Assembly (NCBI GenBank): GCA_039621445.1
Contig: CP154955.1
Span: forward strand, 42,989,540-43,053,539
Origin: Euglena gracilis
Lineage: Eukaryota; Euglenida; Euglenophyceae; Euglenales
DNA length: 64,000 nucleotides
Direction of reading: 5' to 3'
The translations under genes were made by a program, and so were the position numbers. Under the pieces are notes generated by a model that was not told where the DNA came from, made no database searches, and worked only from the letters and a program-made list of their open reading frames with translations. Positions 21,687 to 32,036 of this stretch are shown here, piece after piece. Position 1 is the first letter of the stretch. Every line of letters starts with the position of its first letter.

Positions 21687-22998
21687 AAGTGCCGCAGCGG
21701 CTCCCACGTCTTCTCCTCGTACCCCAGCCACTTGACGAGGAACTCGAGGTCGCCGTTGGCATCGCGCCGGTGGGTGACCACCGCCTCCACCTCCCACTCG
21801 TCCAGCCGGGAACCCTCCTCGGGCCTGGATTGGCGGAAGTGGAAGAGACGGAGCGGTGGCCCCGTGAGGGCTGGATCGTGGCGGTAGCTCTTGATTTGGG
21901 ATCGGTGGGCCACCTGCTTCCGGCCATCCTCCATCTGGAGCACGTACGTGTGCTCACTGGTGCGCTCTGCCACCACGCACGGCCCGATCCAGTACGTCTC
22001 CAGCTTCTCGCCGGTGCGGGTGCGCGGGCGGAGATACCAGACCTTGTCGTTGATCTCCAGCTCCGGCAGCTATTTCCTCCGCTTGTTGACCGCCTCGGCT
22101 GTCTTGGCGTGCCCCTCTTTCAGGACCTTCGCAACCCGATGATCGATGTCCTGCATGCGCTCGAAGAAGGCCACCGCGGCCTCAGCCCGCGTGGGCGGCT
22201 GGTACGGCACCCCGCAATACCACCGCTCGCGGTCGAAGAGCACCTGGAAGGGGCTCAGGCCGCTGGGCGCAGCACTGTCGTGCAGGGTCCGCAGGGCCCG
22301 CGGCATCGCCTCCGGCCACTCGACGCCCCCCGCCGCCTTCATCTTCCTCAGCCGCTTCTGGATCTGCGCGCCTAGGACCTCCGCACGGGCGTTGCCCTCG
22401 TGGTGGTATGCTTGGGAGAATCTTGCGCACATTGCCCTCCACCAGGCCCCCACGAAGTGGGGGCCCCGGTCCGACGTGATGACGCTTGGCACGCCGAACT
22501 ACGCCCGCTGCTCATACATAGCCTTAGCCACCGCCTCCGCCGTTAGCCCGCGGGTGTGGTGCATGGTCGCGATCGCCCAGCCGGAGTGCCGATCGATGCA
22601 TGCTGCGAACACATTTACCAGCCTGCCGCCCTCCACCTCCACCTCCGGCATCTGGAACAGATCCACGCTCACCGAACACATCACATGGGGCGGCACTGGC
22701 GTTGGCGTGATGCGGAGCCGGAGGGGTTGGTGTGGGTGCTCAGACGCCTGGCAGAACTCGCACACCGCCAGAATCTTGCCCGCCAGCTCGCGTGCTCGGG
22801 AGGGCACCGCAAACTGGAAGTTCCGGCTGGCCTCATCGAGAGGCGCTCACCACCGACGTGCCCCGACGCCCGGTTGTGCTCTCGGATTGCCCGCTCGGTC
22901 AGGGCATCCGGCACGCACCAGACGGAATCCTTCACCAGCTTGCCTGCCTCCTTCCGGTAGCCGGTTGGCCATGGCCGGCCGCGCTTGATGGCCTGCCA
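21683..22998 (-). pseudogene. pol: Element C integrase and chromodomain
   Basis: On the minus strand, SVWCVPDALTERAI and HNRASGHVGG (His pair, about 22860-22930) start the HHCC domain, and VCEFCQA (Cys pair) lies near 22760. The core has MCSVSVDLFQMP (first Asp, about 22680), TSDRGPHF (second Asp, about 22475) and GNARAEVLG (Glu). The last two acidic residues are only 29 apart, six fewer than in element A (D-35-E). In-frame TAGs lie at 22499-22501 and 22070-22072, and one frame change lies near 22830. The chromodomain (WEVEAVVTHRRDANG...FLVKWLGYEEKTWEPLRHF) is cut at 21683, where the TIR element begins. The deletion and stops make insertion activity unlikely. Confidence 0.83.
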
Positions 22999-24293
22999 CG
23001 GTTCTTTGAACGTTGGGCACTTCTCATACGCCTCACTCCAGTCCATCCCCATCAGGTCCTGGTCCTCTTTTTGCGGGGCTGCCGCCGGGGTGGCTGCAGC
23101 TGGCGGCACGGCGGCTGCCACAGGCGGCACGGCGACTGCCACAGGCGGCACGGCGGCTGCCATTGGCGGCACGGCGGGAGGGCTGAGGTGCCGCCCCACC
23201 TTGGGTGGGCCGGCCGACGGCACCGCTCTCTCGGCTGGCTTCTTCGGGACGGCGGCACCGGGCGGCTTGGCGGCCGCCTGGCTTCTGGTTGTCACGGCGA
23301 TCGCTGCGGACGGTGGGATGCTGTTTGCGCTTGCCGCGGGCGGGGACGATGCTTGCTCGGCGGACGGGGATCGCACGGCGGGTGCTGCTGCCGGTGCCGC
23401 TGCTGGCCGTACGGAAAACCGCACGGTGCGTGGTGTGGCGGGCTGCTGCTGCTGCTTGGGCTGCGTGGACAACGCCGGGTGCTGCGGCTGCTCGGGCTGC
23501 CCGGGCGATGCCAGCGCTGTCGCACTGGGCGCTCGTACGGTCTGTGCTGCAGTCGCAGCCGGCGTGGTGGGGTTCGGTGGGGCAGTCGGATTGCCGGTCT
23601 TCCGGCTGCCGGAATCCCGGCGGGCGCCGCCTCGGAGGCCGGTGTCCCGGCCGATGCCCCTGTGGTTGCTGGTGTCCCGGCTGGCGGCGATGGGGATGCC
23701 GCATTTGCGGTCGGGAGGGGGCACACCTTATCCACCGGGTGTACCGCCTTCGGGCAGCTGCGCTCCGCGGCCTTCTCCTCTCGGATCTGCTGCTCCATCT
23801 CCTCGGCGTCCGCTGCCGTCCCGTGCCAGCAGCAGTCTCGATACTCCTGGCTGGCCGGGTACGCCCACCGCGACAGCGCGTCCCCCACCTCGTTCTTCTC
23901 CCCCGGCACGTACACCACCTCCACCATGTGCTCGTTCAGCTTGGAGTGCCACCTCGCCCGCCGGCTTTGCGGTCCCGCTCCTCGGGCGACGTGCTCCTTG
24001 TACCAGCTCTCCAGGGACCGGTGGTCCGTCAGCACCAGCACCTTCTGCCCGGTGATGTAGCCGCCCCACTTGTCCAGCGCGCTCACCACCGCGTACGTCT
24101 CCTTGTCGCGGGTGTCCCACCGCAGCCGCTGCCCCTCCGTCAGCTTCCTGCTCATGAAGCCCACCGCCACCGTCGCCCCGGGCTTCAGGAGCTCTTCCAC
24201 CGAGGGTATGCCCTCCACCTTCGGTAGCTGCTCCAGCACGGCGCCCACCGCATAGTCAGAGGCGTCCGTGCGCAACACGAACGGCTTGTTCAA
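22999..24293 (-). pseudogene. pol: Element C RNase H and Ala/Pro-rich linker
   Basis: Reading from 24293, NKPFVLRTDASDYAVGAVLEQ gives the first catalytic Asp, RDKETYAVVSAL the Glu, VLTDHRSLESW the second Asp and EVGDALSRWAYPA the last. A single extra T in a TTT run at about 24292 separates this frame from the upstream RT ORF. After the RNase H (about 23800) the frame moves to 23724-22681, a stretch of about 240 residues dominated by Ala, Pro and Thr with AVPPVA repeats (23090-23170). This linker, much longer than usual, leads to the integrase. Confidence 0.8.
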
Positions 24294-27102
24294 AGTACAC
24301 GTGCCACAGCTCCAGGTCCACCACCAGCGCTGCCTTCAACTTCTCGAACGCCTCCAGCTCGGCCGCGGACCAGCCGATGGGGTGCTTGCTGCCCGCCCGG
24401 GACAAATCCCGCGGGAGCTTCAGCTTCTCCTGCAGGGGGGCGGCCAGCTCCGAGTACATACGTACATACCCCGAGTAATAATTGCAGAGGCCGAGAAAGG
24501 CGCGCAAACTCGTCACATTGGCCGGGGGTTGCCACCGCTGCACCGCCGCCAGCTTGCCGCTCGCGGGCACGCGCTTGCCCTCCCCCAGCACGTGCCCCAC
24601 GTACTCCGCCCTCTTGCGGAACAGCTGCGCCTTCTTCTTATCCGCCACCCACTGATCCGCCTCCAGCGCCCGCAGGGTCTCCCGCAGGTCCGCCGCGTGC
24701 TGCCGGATCAGCTCCTCGTCGCTCCACCCCGGCAGCCTACTCGTGCTCACCAGGATGTCGTCGAAGTAGGGGTGGGTGTGGGCGGAGACGTTGCGGCAGG
24801 TCGCGTCGATGTCCCTCTGGAGCAGCGCCGGACCGACGTTGATGCCCTGGGGCACCACGGTCCACTGCCAGAGGCCGCCGGTCAGGTGGATGTTGGTGAT
24901 GGGTCGGTTTTCCTCCGCCATGGCCACCTGGTGGAAGGCGTCCCGCAGGTCCACCGTCGAGAAGATCTCGCACTTCGCCTGCTCGCTCACGATGTCCTCC
25001 GTCAGCGGTAGGGGGTAGGAGTCCATCTGCAGCATCTTGTTGGTCAAGCTGTAGTCGCACACCAGCCTCCACTTGCCCGACTTCTTGCGGATGGGGAAGG
25101 CGGCCGCCCTCCACGGCCCCCGCCCCGCCTCCAGCTTGCCGTCCGCCAGGCACTCCCGCTCCATCTCCCTCAGGGCCTCCAGCCGCTCGCCCTTGAGGTT
25201 GATGATCCGGCCCACCACCGGGGTTGCTCCCGGCTTCAGCCTCAGCACCGCCTTCCCATGGGTGCCCCGCGCCGGGGGACACGGCCACACCCGCTCACGG
25301 AACACCCGGCCTTCGAACTCGTTGATGATCCCGTCCGGCCGCTGCCGCGCCAACTGATGGTCGACGTCGTCTTCTGTCTCCACCACCCCTCGCACCGCCT
25401 TCGCCGCTTCTTCGGCCTCCTTCAGCATCATCGCCACCTCTCGGACTGCTGCCTCGTCCGTGGTCAGCTGACGCATCTTCTTTACCGTGGAGAGGTAGCC
25501 GTCCAGCTCATCTTCGTCTTCGTCGCCATCTTCCTTCTTCTTCTCTTCGTCTCCACGCCGCCTCAGGATCCACTTGCGGTCCGCATGGAGCTGCAAGGTG
25601 TCGCGCCATGGCTGGACATCCAGCCGGTTCTCCCGGAGCCACGGATACCCCAGGATCAAATCCGTGCTGATGCAGCCGTCGTACGCCACCACCTTCGTCG
25701 TCCACGTCCTCGGTCTCCGCTCCTCGTCGTCGGTCTGGGCCGCGAAGGACAGCTTCAGCTCTGCTTCTCGTTGTCCTCCGGGTAGTGCTTCTCCGCTCAC
25801 CGTGCGCAGCACCAAGGGTCTTGTTGCCGCGTGGAACACCGACTCCGGGAACAGCTCCTTCTTCACGAGGGAGGTCTGAGCCCCCGTATCGATCAAGGCC
25901 TTCGCCTGGATCTTCATCCCGCCTGCCTCCACCTCCACGTCCATCAGCAGCTGGTAGCACCCCCCACGGTGCTCCATCCGGCCAACCGTGAACGGCCGGA
26001 TCGGGAGGTGCTGCCACGGACGCACCACCACCTTCCGCACCTTCTTCGCCTCCTCCGCCGCCGCCACTTCTTCCCGTGCCTTCTCCCCTAGGCACAGGTA
26101 CCGCACCACTCCCTCCGGGATGCGGTAGGCCTCCTCCCTTGTGCACCTGCGCTCGCCACCACTGCCTCCCACCTGTAGCCGATGTCGTCGTACGCCGTCG
26201 TGTCCTTCCACCATGCTGCTGCACTTCCCACCACAGATGATGTCGTCGAGCTCCTTCGCCATCGCGTCGCTGACCCAGAAGCGGGTCGGCTTGCGATACC
26301 CGTACTCCGCGAAGCGGCAGTAGTCGATATCCACGTACCGCACCCCGCGCAGGACTCGTCGCCACCGCAGCAAGCCGAACCTCGGGTTTTCAATCCACCA
26401 CCGCGTAGGCGCCAAATACTCCACCAGCTCCCTCGTGGCCTTCACCACCGCGTCCGCCATGCGTAGCCTCCTCTTGCGGGTGGTGAGGGCTGTGGAGTAC
26501 TCGGTACAGGGCGGGGACGCCGCGATGACCTCGAAGTAGGCGGGAGCGTACTGCTCCCAGTACCTCCACTTCCTCACGTCGGCCACGATGTCCGGCTTCC
26601 ACTTCTCGTCCCAGTCCACGCTAATCAGCTTGAAGCCCATCTTCTCCAGCGCTCTTCTGACACTGCCCGTTCCGGAGAACAGGTCCAGCTCCCATCTTTC
26701 CTTCTCTTTCTTCGCCGCCTTCTTCACCGGCTCTTTCTTCTCCTTCTTCGCCGGTGCTTGTCTTTCTTGTGGTGGTGTCTTGTGGAGACTTGGTGATGCT
26801 GTTGTCGGCGTTGTTGATGGCGATGACGTGGATCTTGGTAGACTCGATCTCGATGCTGTCTTCGTTGCCGATGCCGTCGGCGTTGATGTGGTCGATGATG
26901 TCTTCATTGTCGATGCCGTCGGTGTTGATGAGGGCGATGATGTCACCTTCGCCTTCAGCACGCTCGGTGATGTTGATGGGGACGATGGTGTCGGCTTCGC
27001 CCTCGACACCTGCCGCAGGCAGGGTCTCTCCCCTTCCTTTAGAGACTTCCTGCCTCTTCTCTTTCTTTGGACCAGCAGCCATCCTTCTTCTTCATACTCC
27101 AC
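24256..27102 (-). CDS. pol: Element C C5-methyltransferase, protease and reverse transcriptase
   Basis: This intact 948-codon frame is the best-preserved ORF in the window. Residues 40-135 are Ser/Thr/Pro- then Lys-rich. Residues 138-278 are a compact C5-cytosine methyltransferase: LDLFSGTGSV (139-148, motif I), SPPCTEYS (196-203, catalytic Cys), WWIENPRFG (235-243) and DYCRFAEYGYRKPTRFW (260-276). Residues 380-500 are a retropepsin (ALIDTGAQTSLV at 402-413, ILGYPWL near 485). RT follows with WRLVCDYSLTNK, STVDLRDAFHQV and YFDDILVST, ending with the connection phrase LRAFLGLCNYYSGYVRMYSE. The end at 24256 is caused by one extra T that shifts the RNase H frame. The upstream Gag frame is in the same phase, separated by TGA codons, so readthrough or a separate start are both possible. 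Confidence 0.85.
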   Translation of the reverse strand: MEYEEEGWLLVQRKRRGRKSLKEGERPCLRQVSRAKPTPSSPSTSPSVLKAKVTSSPSSTPTASTMKTSSTTSTPTASATKTASRSSLPRSTSSPSTTPTTASPSLHKTPPQERQAPAKKEKKEPVKKAAKKEKERWELDLFSGTGSVRRALEKMGFKLISVDWDEKWKPDIVADVRKWRYWEQYAPAYFEVIAASPPCTEYSTALTTRKRRLRMADAVVKATRELVEYLAPTRWWIENPRFGLLRWRRVLRGVRYVDIDYCRFAEYGYRKPTRFWVSDAMAKELDDIICGGKCSSMVEGHDGVRRHRLQVGGSGGERRCTREEAYRIPEGVVRYLCLGEKAREEVAAAEEAKKVRKVVVRPWQHLPIRPFTVGRMEHRGGCYQLLMDVEVEAGGMKIQAKALIDTGAQTSLVKKELFPESVFHAATRPLVLRTVSGEALPGGQREAELKLSFAAQTDDEERRPRTWTTKVVAYDGCISTDLILGYPWLRENRLDVQPWRDTLQLHADRKWILRRRGDEEKKKEDGDEDEDELDGYLSTVKKMRQLTTDEAAVREVAMMLKEAEEAAKAVRGVVETEDDVDHQLARQRPDGIINEFEGRVFRERVWPCPPARGTHGKAVLRLKPGATPVVGRIINLKGERLEALREMERECLADGKLEAGRGPWRAAAFPIRKKSGKWRLVCDYSLTNKMLQMDSYPLPLTEDIVSEQAKCEIFSTVDLRDAFHQVAMAEENRPITNIHLTGGLWQWTVVPQGINVGPALLQRDIDATCRNVSAHTHPYFDDILVSTSRLPGWSDEELIRQHAADLRETLRALEADQWVADKKKAQLFRKRAEYVGHVLGEGKRVPASGKLAAVQRWQPPANVTSLRAFLGLCNYYSGYVRMYSELAAPLQEKLKLPRDLSRAGSKHPIGWSAAELEAFEKLKAALVVDLELWHVYFEQAVRVAHGRL

Positions 27103-27285
27103 CGCTCTTACCAGCCTCGTCCCTGGTGCGGATGTCGGCTGGGGGGTTGACTGCCGGTCCAGGCCCTTCCCCTCGGGACCTGGACGGCCCCGTCATTGCT
27201 GCTTTGATGTCGTCCCGGCCGCTTCTCCTTTGCCGGAACCTTTCTCACCGCCTTTGCCTTTCCCCTTACCCTTGCCTTTGCCTTT

Positions 27286-28793
27286 TCAACCATCTTTCCC
27301 CTTGGCTTCGCCGCCTTTGCCGGTCCATCCTTCATTCCACGGCTGCTGGTTGCCTTTGCCTCGGCCAGCCCAGCCTTGGGCATCGTTGGAGTCCTTGGTC
27401 TCGTCCACCTTCTTCGTTTCACCTTCCTTTTCTTTCTTCACCGCTTCCTTCTTCACTTCCTTGATGTTGGACTCCTCCTGGACTCCCTGATTGGCCTTGG
27501 TGTCGGTCTCGTCATGTTCATCTTCGACATCCACTTCCCGCTGCCATCTTGTGGGTGCCGCCGGTTTGCGGTGGGCCGGCTCGGGGTCGCCCATGGTGGC
27601 GGCCCGCTGGTCCACCCTCAGCCACCGCACCATGAGGTCGTTGACTTGGGTGGCGGTGAACTCCACGGTGTCCGGGGCCACTCGGACGATGGCTCCACCA
27701 GACAGCTTCTGCCGGTCGTACACCGCCTTGATGGCCTCCCGGTGGTCGTCATCCGCCGGGACCACCTTGATTCTTCTGCCTTGGCGATCCACTTTCTTCG
27801 GCACGACGCCCGTCTCCTCCACCACCATCTCTGTCGCCTCCGCCACCGTCACATCCTCCGGTAGGCCTTCCAGGACAGCGCCGCGTGGTCACGGCGCCGA
27901 TCCTCTTCATGGGCCAGCCGCTTCCTCCATGGCTGGCCCAGATGGTCCACCACCAGGCGGGCTAGCCCCACGTCCGTCATGTCCCCGATCTGCATCGCCA
28001 GCGCCTTGGCGTCGGCGAAGCACTCCCGCCACTCGCGCTCCGTCAGCTTGCCCCGCGTCACCACCTTGAGGTGACGGAGCTTCCTTCGTAGTGCTTCTCG
28101 GTCGTCTCCACCCAGTTCCAGGTCCAGCCTCGCCCACAGCTCCTCAAACGGCATCTCGGGGTAGGTCTCCACCATCAGGTCGATTTGCCGCCGTCCCACC
28201 TTGCAGCGCGCCACCGCGCCGGTGGGCCCCTCCCCCATGCCCGCCACCTTCTCCATGGCGCTCCTTCCGTCCCACCCCCCCGCCATCTCCACCCACTTCG
28301 CCCCTCTTCGACCCCACCCGCACCGCTCCGGCCCCCGCTGACCGGGGTCCCCGCCCACCCCCATCCCCCGCACCAGCGGACGCCGGCTCCTCCACCATCT
28401 CCACCCCATCCCCTTTCCCCAGCCTCCTCCCAGGGTCCTCTTCCCCCCCCCGCGCTCCCTGCCACATGTCCCACCCACCACGCTGCACGCCCATCCCAGC
28501 CTGTCTGCAACTCCTGCCCGCCTCCTCACCTTTCCCCCGTCACCACCGCCTTCCTTCGGTACGGATTCCCTCTGGGCCCCCCAGCCTCCTCCCCACCTCC
28601 TCTCGATGTTCTCCCACACATCAGGCCCACCCGCCGTCGCCTCTTCCCCAACTCCGCCACCCCCGCCGCGCCTCGCTGAGGAGGGGGACCATCCCCTCCA
28701 CCCCGCAGAGGTAGGGGAGCCACCGCCGCCTCCATTGGGACCAGTCCTCGGCGTTACCCGATAACCGGCCCGGATGCCTCCCCCCGAGCGCAT
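27286..28793 (-). pseudogene. gag: Element C gag, C-terminal part
   Basis: Two minus-strand frames (28793-27849, then 27852-27286) continue the Gag protein. The first holds the capsid-like segment IDLMVETYPEMPFEELWARL through LTEREWRECFADAKALAMQIG, ending KRLAHEEDRRRDHAALSW. The second holds a small domain starting TVAEATEMVVEETG and a Lys/Gly/Glu-rich tail with GRGKGNQQPW and GKGGEAKGKDG. Element A shows the same tail design. The TGA at 27286-27288, followed by more GKGKGK in the same frame and a second TGA, is the boundary with the polymerase ORF. It probably binds RNA in the particle. N-terminal codons of the first listed frame are repeat-like and may not be translated. Confidence 0.6.
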
Positions 28794-30754
28794 CCAGGAG
28801 GTGCGGTGGCAGGATCTGCAGCTGGGGAGCCCCCAGCGGCAGGGTGGTTGCTTGGACTTCTCGGATGGCGGTTCCCCTCACGGGTGCGGGCACGCTCGCC
28901 CCCGCACGCATGAGGAGCATCGGTGCTGCATTCGTCGGCACCGGGCGGGATAGCACGAGCCGCAGCTCTGGTTGGAGCCGCGACGCGGGCGGATTGGCGG
29001 GGTCCGCTGGTGTGGCCGCAGTCGCAGCCGACACCGCAGACTGCATCACCGGTGGGGGCCCGCCGGCATGGTGGGCTGATGGCTGCATGGCTGGCTGGGG
29101 AGACACCCCGGTGGAGAACGCCACCGCCGGGGTCTGATGCATGGCATGCGATGGGTTGGGATGGACGGCTTGCTGGTACACCGGGCCTTCAGCACACTGC
29201 GGTTCGGTGCCTTCAGCACCCAGGGGCTGGCTTGACACGGGCACAGAGACTTGGGAGACGGGTCGGACTTGGACTCGGACAGACTGGGCAGCAGCCACCG
29301 GCACCGAAACCGGTGCTGACGGCTTGGACAGGGCAGTGGTCGCGGCTTGCGGGTGTGATGCCGGATGCTGCGCTGCTCGGTGCGCTGGTGGGGCGGCGGT
29401 GCAGGGGGGACTCGACGCCGGTGCAGACGGATGCAACGACAGCGCGGACTGCTGCACTTGCACGCGGGACGGCTGCGGATGCGACAGTGCACGTTGGACC
29501 GCGGAGGAGGACGGTTGGCGCTGTGACACGGACAGCGGCTCTGCTCGGATGACTGCGGCGGTGCTCGATCGGCGGGGGAATGCATACGCGGATTGCGGCA
29601 TGGATATCTCTTCCCTTGCACGGGCGCGCGGTGGTTGACGATGAGGACCGCTCAGCCGGGGCTTGGGCCACCCCCGCCGAAGTAGGCTGGGGGGCGGACT
29701 GGTAGGGATCGGCTGCCCCTCGGGTTGGCGGCGTGGTCTGAGCCGCCGAGGACACCGGGGGTCCCCGGCTGGGCGGAGACCGGACATCTTGACAGACCAC
29801 TGCTTGATCTCCTCCTTCGCCATCTGAATCTCCCTGAACAGCGCCGTCACCACTTGGTCCACTTCCCGGAGGGCCTTCTCCAAGTACACCCTGCACTTGC
29901 CCTCCAACTCCACGGAAATCCGGTCGGCCAGCTTGTTGAAATACTGCACCTGCAACGCCGGGATCTCGGTCTTGGATTTGAGCTCCATCCGCTGCAGTCG
30001 CTCCTCCATCTGCCGCACCACCGTGGCGATCTCCTCCCGTGTCACCATGGCTCCCCGGAGACGGGCCACCTCCACTGCCGTTTCCGGGTCCACCACCCGG
30101 GCCGCACCCTCGCCGGGGCCGGCACGCACCATCGCCGTCAAGCCTTGCACCTCTGCCTCGCGGCATCGGTGCTCAGCCTGCACTGCGGCGATTGCTCGGG
30201 CCGCCTCATCCGCCGCCTTTCGGGCAGCCGCCTTGGCTTGCGCCACTTGGCCCTCGAGCCGTCCGTGCTGGGCTTGGATGGTCTCGATGAACTGCGCGAT
30301 GACCTTGCCTTGCCCCTCCGCCACTTGCCGATAAGCCGCCGCGGACGCCTCCTTCGTGGCCTTGATCTCCTTATCCGTCTCCTCCGGCGCTGCGGTGGGC
30401 CAGTCATCCCACATCTCCCGAGTGCGATTGCCCAGGAGGTCGAGCTGGGCCACCACCTGCCCGAGACTCGCCTCCACGCCGCGGACTTGGGCGCCCACGG
30501 CGTCGATGCGGCTCGTCAGCCACACCGCCACCACATCCGACACCCCGGGATACTTGTCCTGCATAGGCTGGTCTTGCACCGGGACTTCATCCCCGGCACC
30601 CATCTCCTCCTGGTACATCTCGGGGGCCATATCTTCCCTCACCTGCGAGCTCGGCCTCGTCGTACATCTCGAGGGTCTGCTCGTACGTCTCCTCTGCCTG
30701 GTCATACTCCACCCCCGCCGCGTCCTCGTCCATTTCATCCACGATCCTTGGCAT
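28621..30754 (-). pseudogene. gag: Element C gag, N-terminal and coiled-coil part
   Basis: An ATG at 30754-30752 starts MPRIVDEMDEDAAGVEYDQA, an acidic N terminus. A frame change near 30640 leads into the 765-codon frame (30918-28621), used here from REDMAPEMYQEEMG onward. Residues rich in Ala, Glu, Gln and Arg form a long coiled coil (about 30500-29780). A Pro/Ser/Gln-rich stretch follows (29700-28900), then LSGNAEDWSQWRRRWLPYL, which matches the retrotransposon capsid pattern (G-N-x-x-DW...W) also seen in element A. The upstream part of the 765-codon frame (30918-30755) is leader, not protein. Confidence 0.6.
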
Positions 30755-31368
30755 CTTGAGCGGCCGGTGGGACGATGAGGCTTCAGAAAAGGGGGTTCGT
30801 TCCCCCCACACCCTTTGATCCCCCTTGCGGCTCCCTCTGGGGGTGGTGGTGGGGAAGAACAACAGCGCCGCCCCCGCCGCGGCCAGCAGCGGGAAGCGGG
30901 CCCGCAGTGGCGTGGCATCCCGCGGGGACTCCAGCTCCGGCAGCTGGAGCGGCACCAGCGCGAACGCCGCCGCGGACGCCGCCGCGGACGCCGCCGCGGA
31001 CCCCCCCGGGGACGGCGTGGCTGCTGGGGTGGTGCGCAGGGACTGGGACAGGTACGAGGGTGGGGATGGGATGGACAGGATGGGGAATGTGAGCTGGAGT
31101 GGGAATGGGAGCTGGGGGTTTGGGCTTATCGCCTTTTCTTGAGCGGGGCTAGGTGGGGAAATGGGGGATTCTTTTTCTGCTGTGCACGCTGAGGGGGACT
31201 GAGCAGCGGCATGCGTGTGCGGGGGATTGGGATTGGGTATGGGGCGGTCTTTTTAATTTGAGGGAGTCCCATGGTGGGGGACACCCACCACCGGGGCGGG
31301 GTGAGCCTGGGGAGCCGGATCCATCTTGTCGGTGTGGTTTGTTCCCAGGAAATTTTGTTCTGTGAAAA
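30755..31368 (-). other. Element C 5' leader
   Basis: About 610 bases lie between the primer site and the gag ATG. Upstream open frames exist on both strands but are Arg/Pro/Gly-biased and carry no domain. A GCCGCGGAC triplet-type repeat lies at 30965-31010. Confidence 0.5.
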
Positions 31369-31381
31369 ACCTCTGCTACCA
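31369..31381 (-). other. Primer binding site of element C (tRNA-iMet)
   Basis: On the minus strand TGGTAGCAGAGGT follows the LTR. The first twelve bases match the complement of an AGCAGAG-type initiator tRNA-Met 3' end exactly. The initial T is shared with the LTR terminus. Confidence 0.85.
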
Positions 31382-32032
31382 GTTTCCCGAACAATGTTGT
31401 TTTTGCCCAGCCTTCACTCCCGGGGGTCCGTGAGGGGGTACCGGCGGGGTGGGGGGTAGGCGCGATGGGCTCTGGGGAGAGGGGTAGGTTCGGGATACTC
31501 CCCTTCCCACGTAGGATTTTTTTCCGGGGACCGAAGGCCCTCCTTTTTTGGGGAGTGGTTGGAGGGGGGAGTCCAGCTTGGCGTCCCTTCCGGCAGTGGG
31601 GGGGGGGGGGTTTAGGAAAAGGCCTGGTTGACCTCCCCTAGGCTTCAGATACCCCAGCACCAACACCTTTTTGGCTTGTACTGCTCTCCTGCGCCAGCAG
31701 ATAACCAATCCTTTTTGTAATCCTTTGCTTGCTCCGCCCTTGGGATTTTTAATTTTCTTGAACTTTTGCACTTTCTTGGCTCCAGTGCCCTTCTTTGAAT
31801 GGCCTTGAAATTCCTTGAAAATTGATATAATTTGACCTTGGTGTTGATTCAGCAGGCACAGGCACAATCTTGAATTGAAACCATGGGTAAAAAGAGGGAG
31901 CCTGCAGTGAAAAACAAAACAGTTAGAGAGCGGTTTGCGCTATTTTGATGCTGAATTAGCGCAGTGGTTCGCTATATACAACAGCAGGCTGTAATAGTGG
32001 CAATGGAAGGTGCAGTGGGCGGTCCGCCAACT
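31381..32032 (-). repeat. 5' LTR of element C
   Basis: This 652-bp LTR is the partner of 17202-17811. Its minus-strand ends are AGTTGGCGG and GGGAAACT. It has an extra segment near 31652-31687 and a short GGCACA duplication near 31856. Confidence 0.88.
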
Positions 32033-32036
32033 GGCG

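Larger units (their letters stand above)
17202..32032 (-). mobile_element. Element C: Ty3/gypsy chromovirus with C5-methyltransferase
   Basis: This is a minus-strand LTR retrotransposon of 14.8 kb. Direct repeats 17202-17811 and 31381-32032 are its LTRs, flanked by a 4-bp duplication GGCG (17198-17201 and 32033-32036). LTR termini read AGTT...AACT rather than TG...CA. On the minus strand the 5' LTR is followed by an exact iMet primer site, and the 3' LTR is preceded by the purine tract GAGGAAGGGGAG. Coding order (minus) is gag, methyltransferase-protease-RT, RNase H, Ala/Pro linker, integrase, chromodomain. The 3' part is enlarged by a truncated TIR element and a C/G-rich minisatellite. A 6-residue deletion in the integrase core, frameshifts and stops suggest an inactive copy. 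Confidence 0.9.

Noticed and set aside
21430-21957. 175-codon minus-strand ORF overlapping the element C chromodomain
   Set aside because: It is a shadow frame running from the chromodomain into the TIR element; the real chromodomain frame is 21976-21683.
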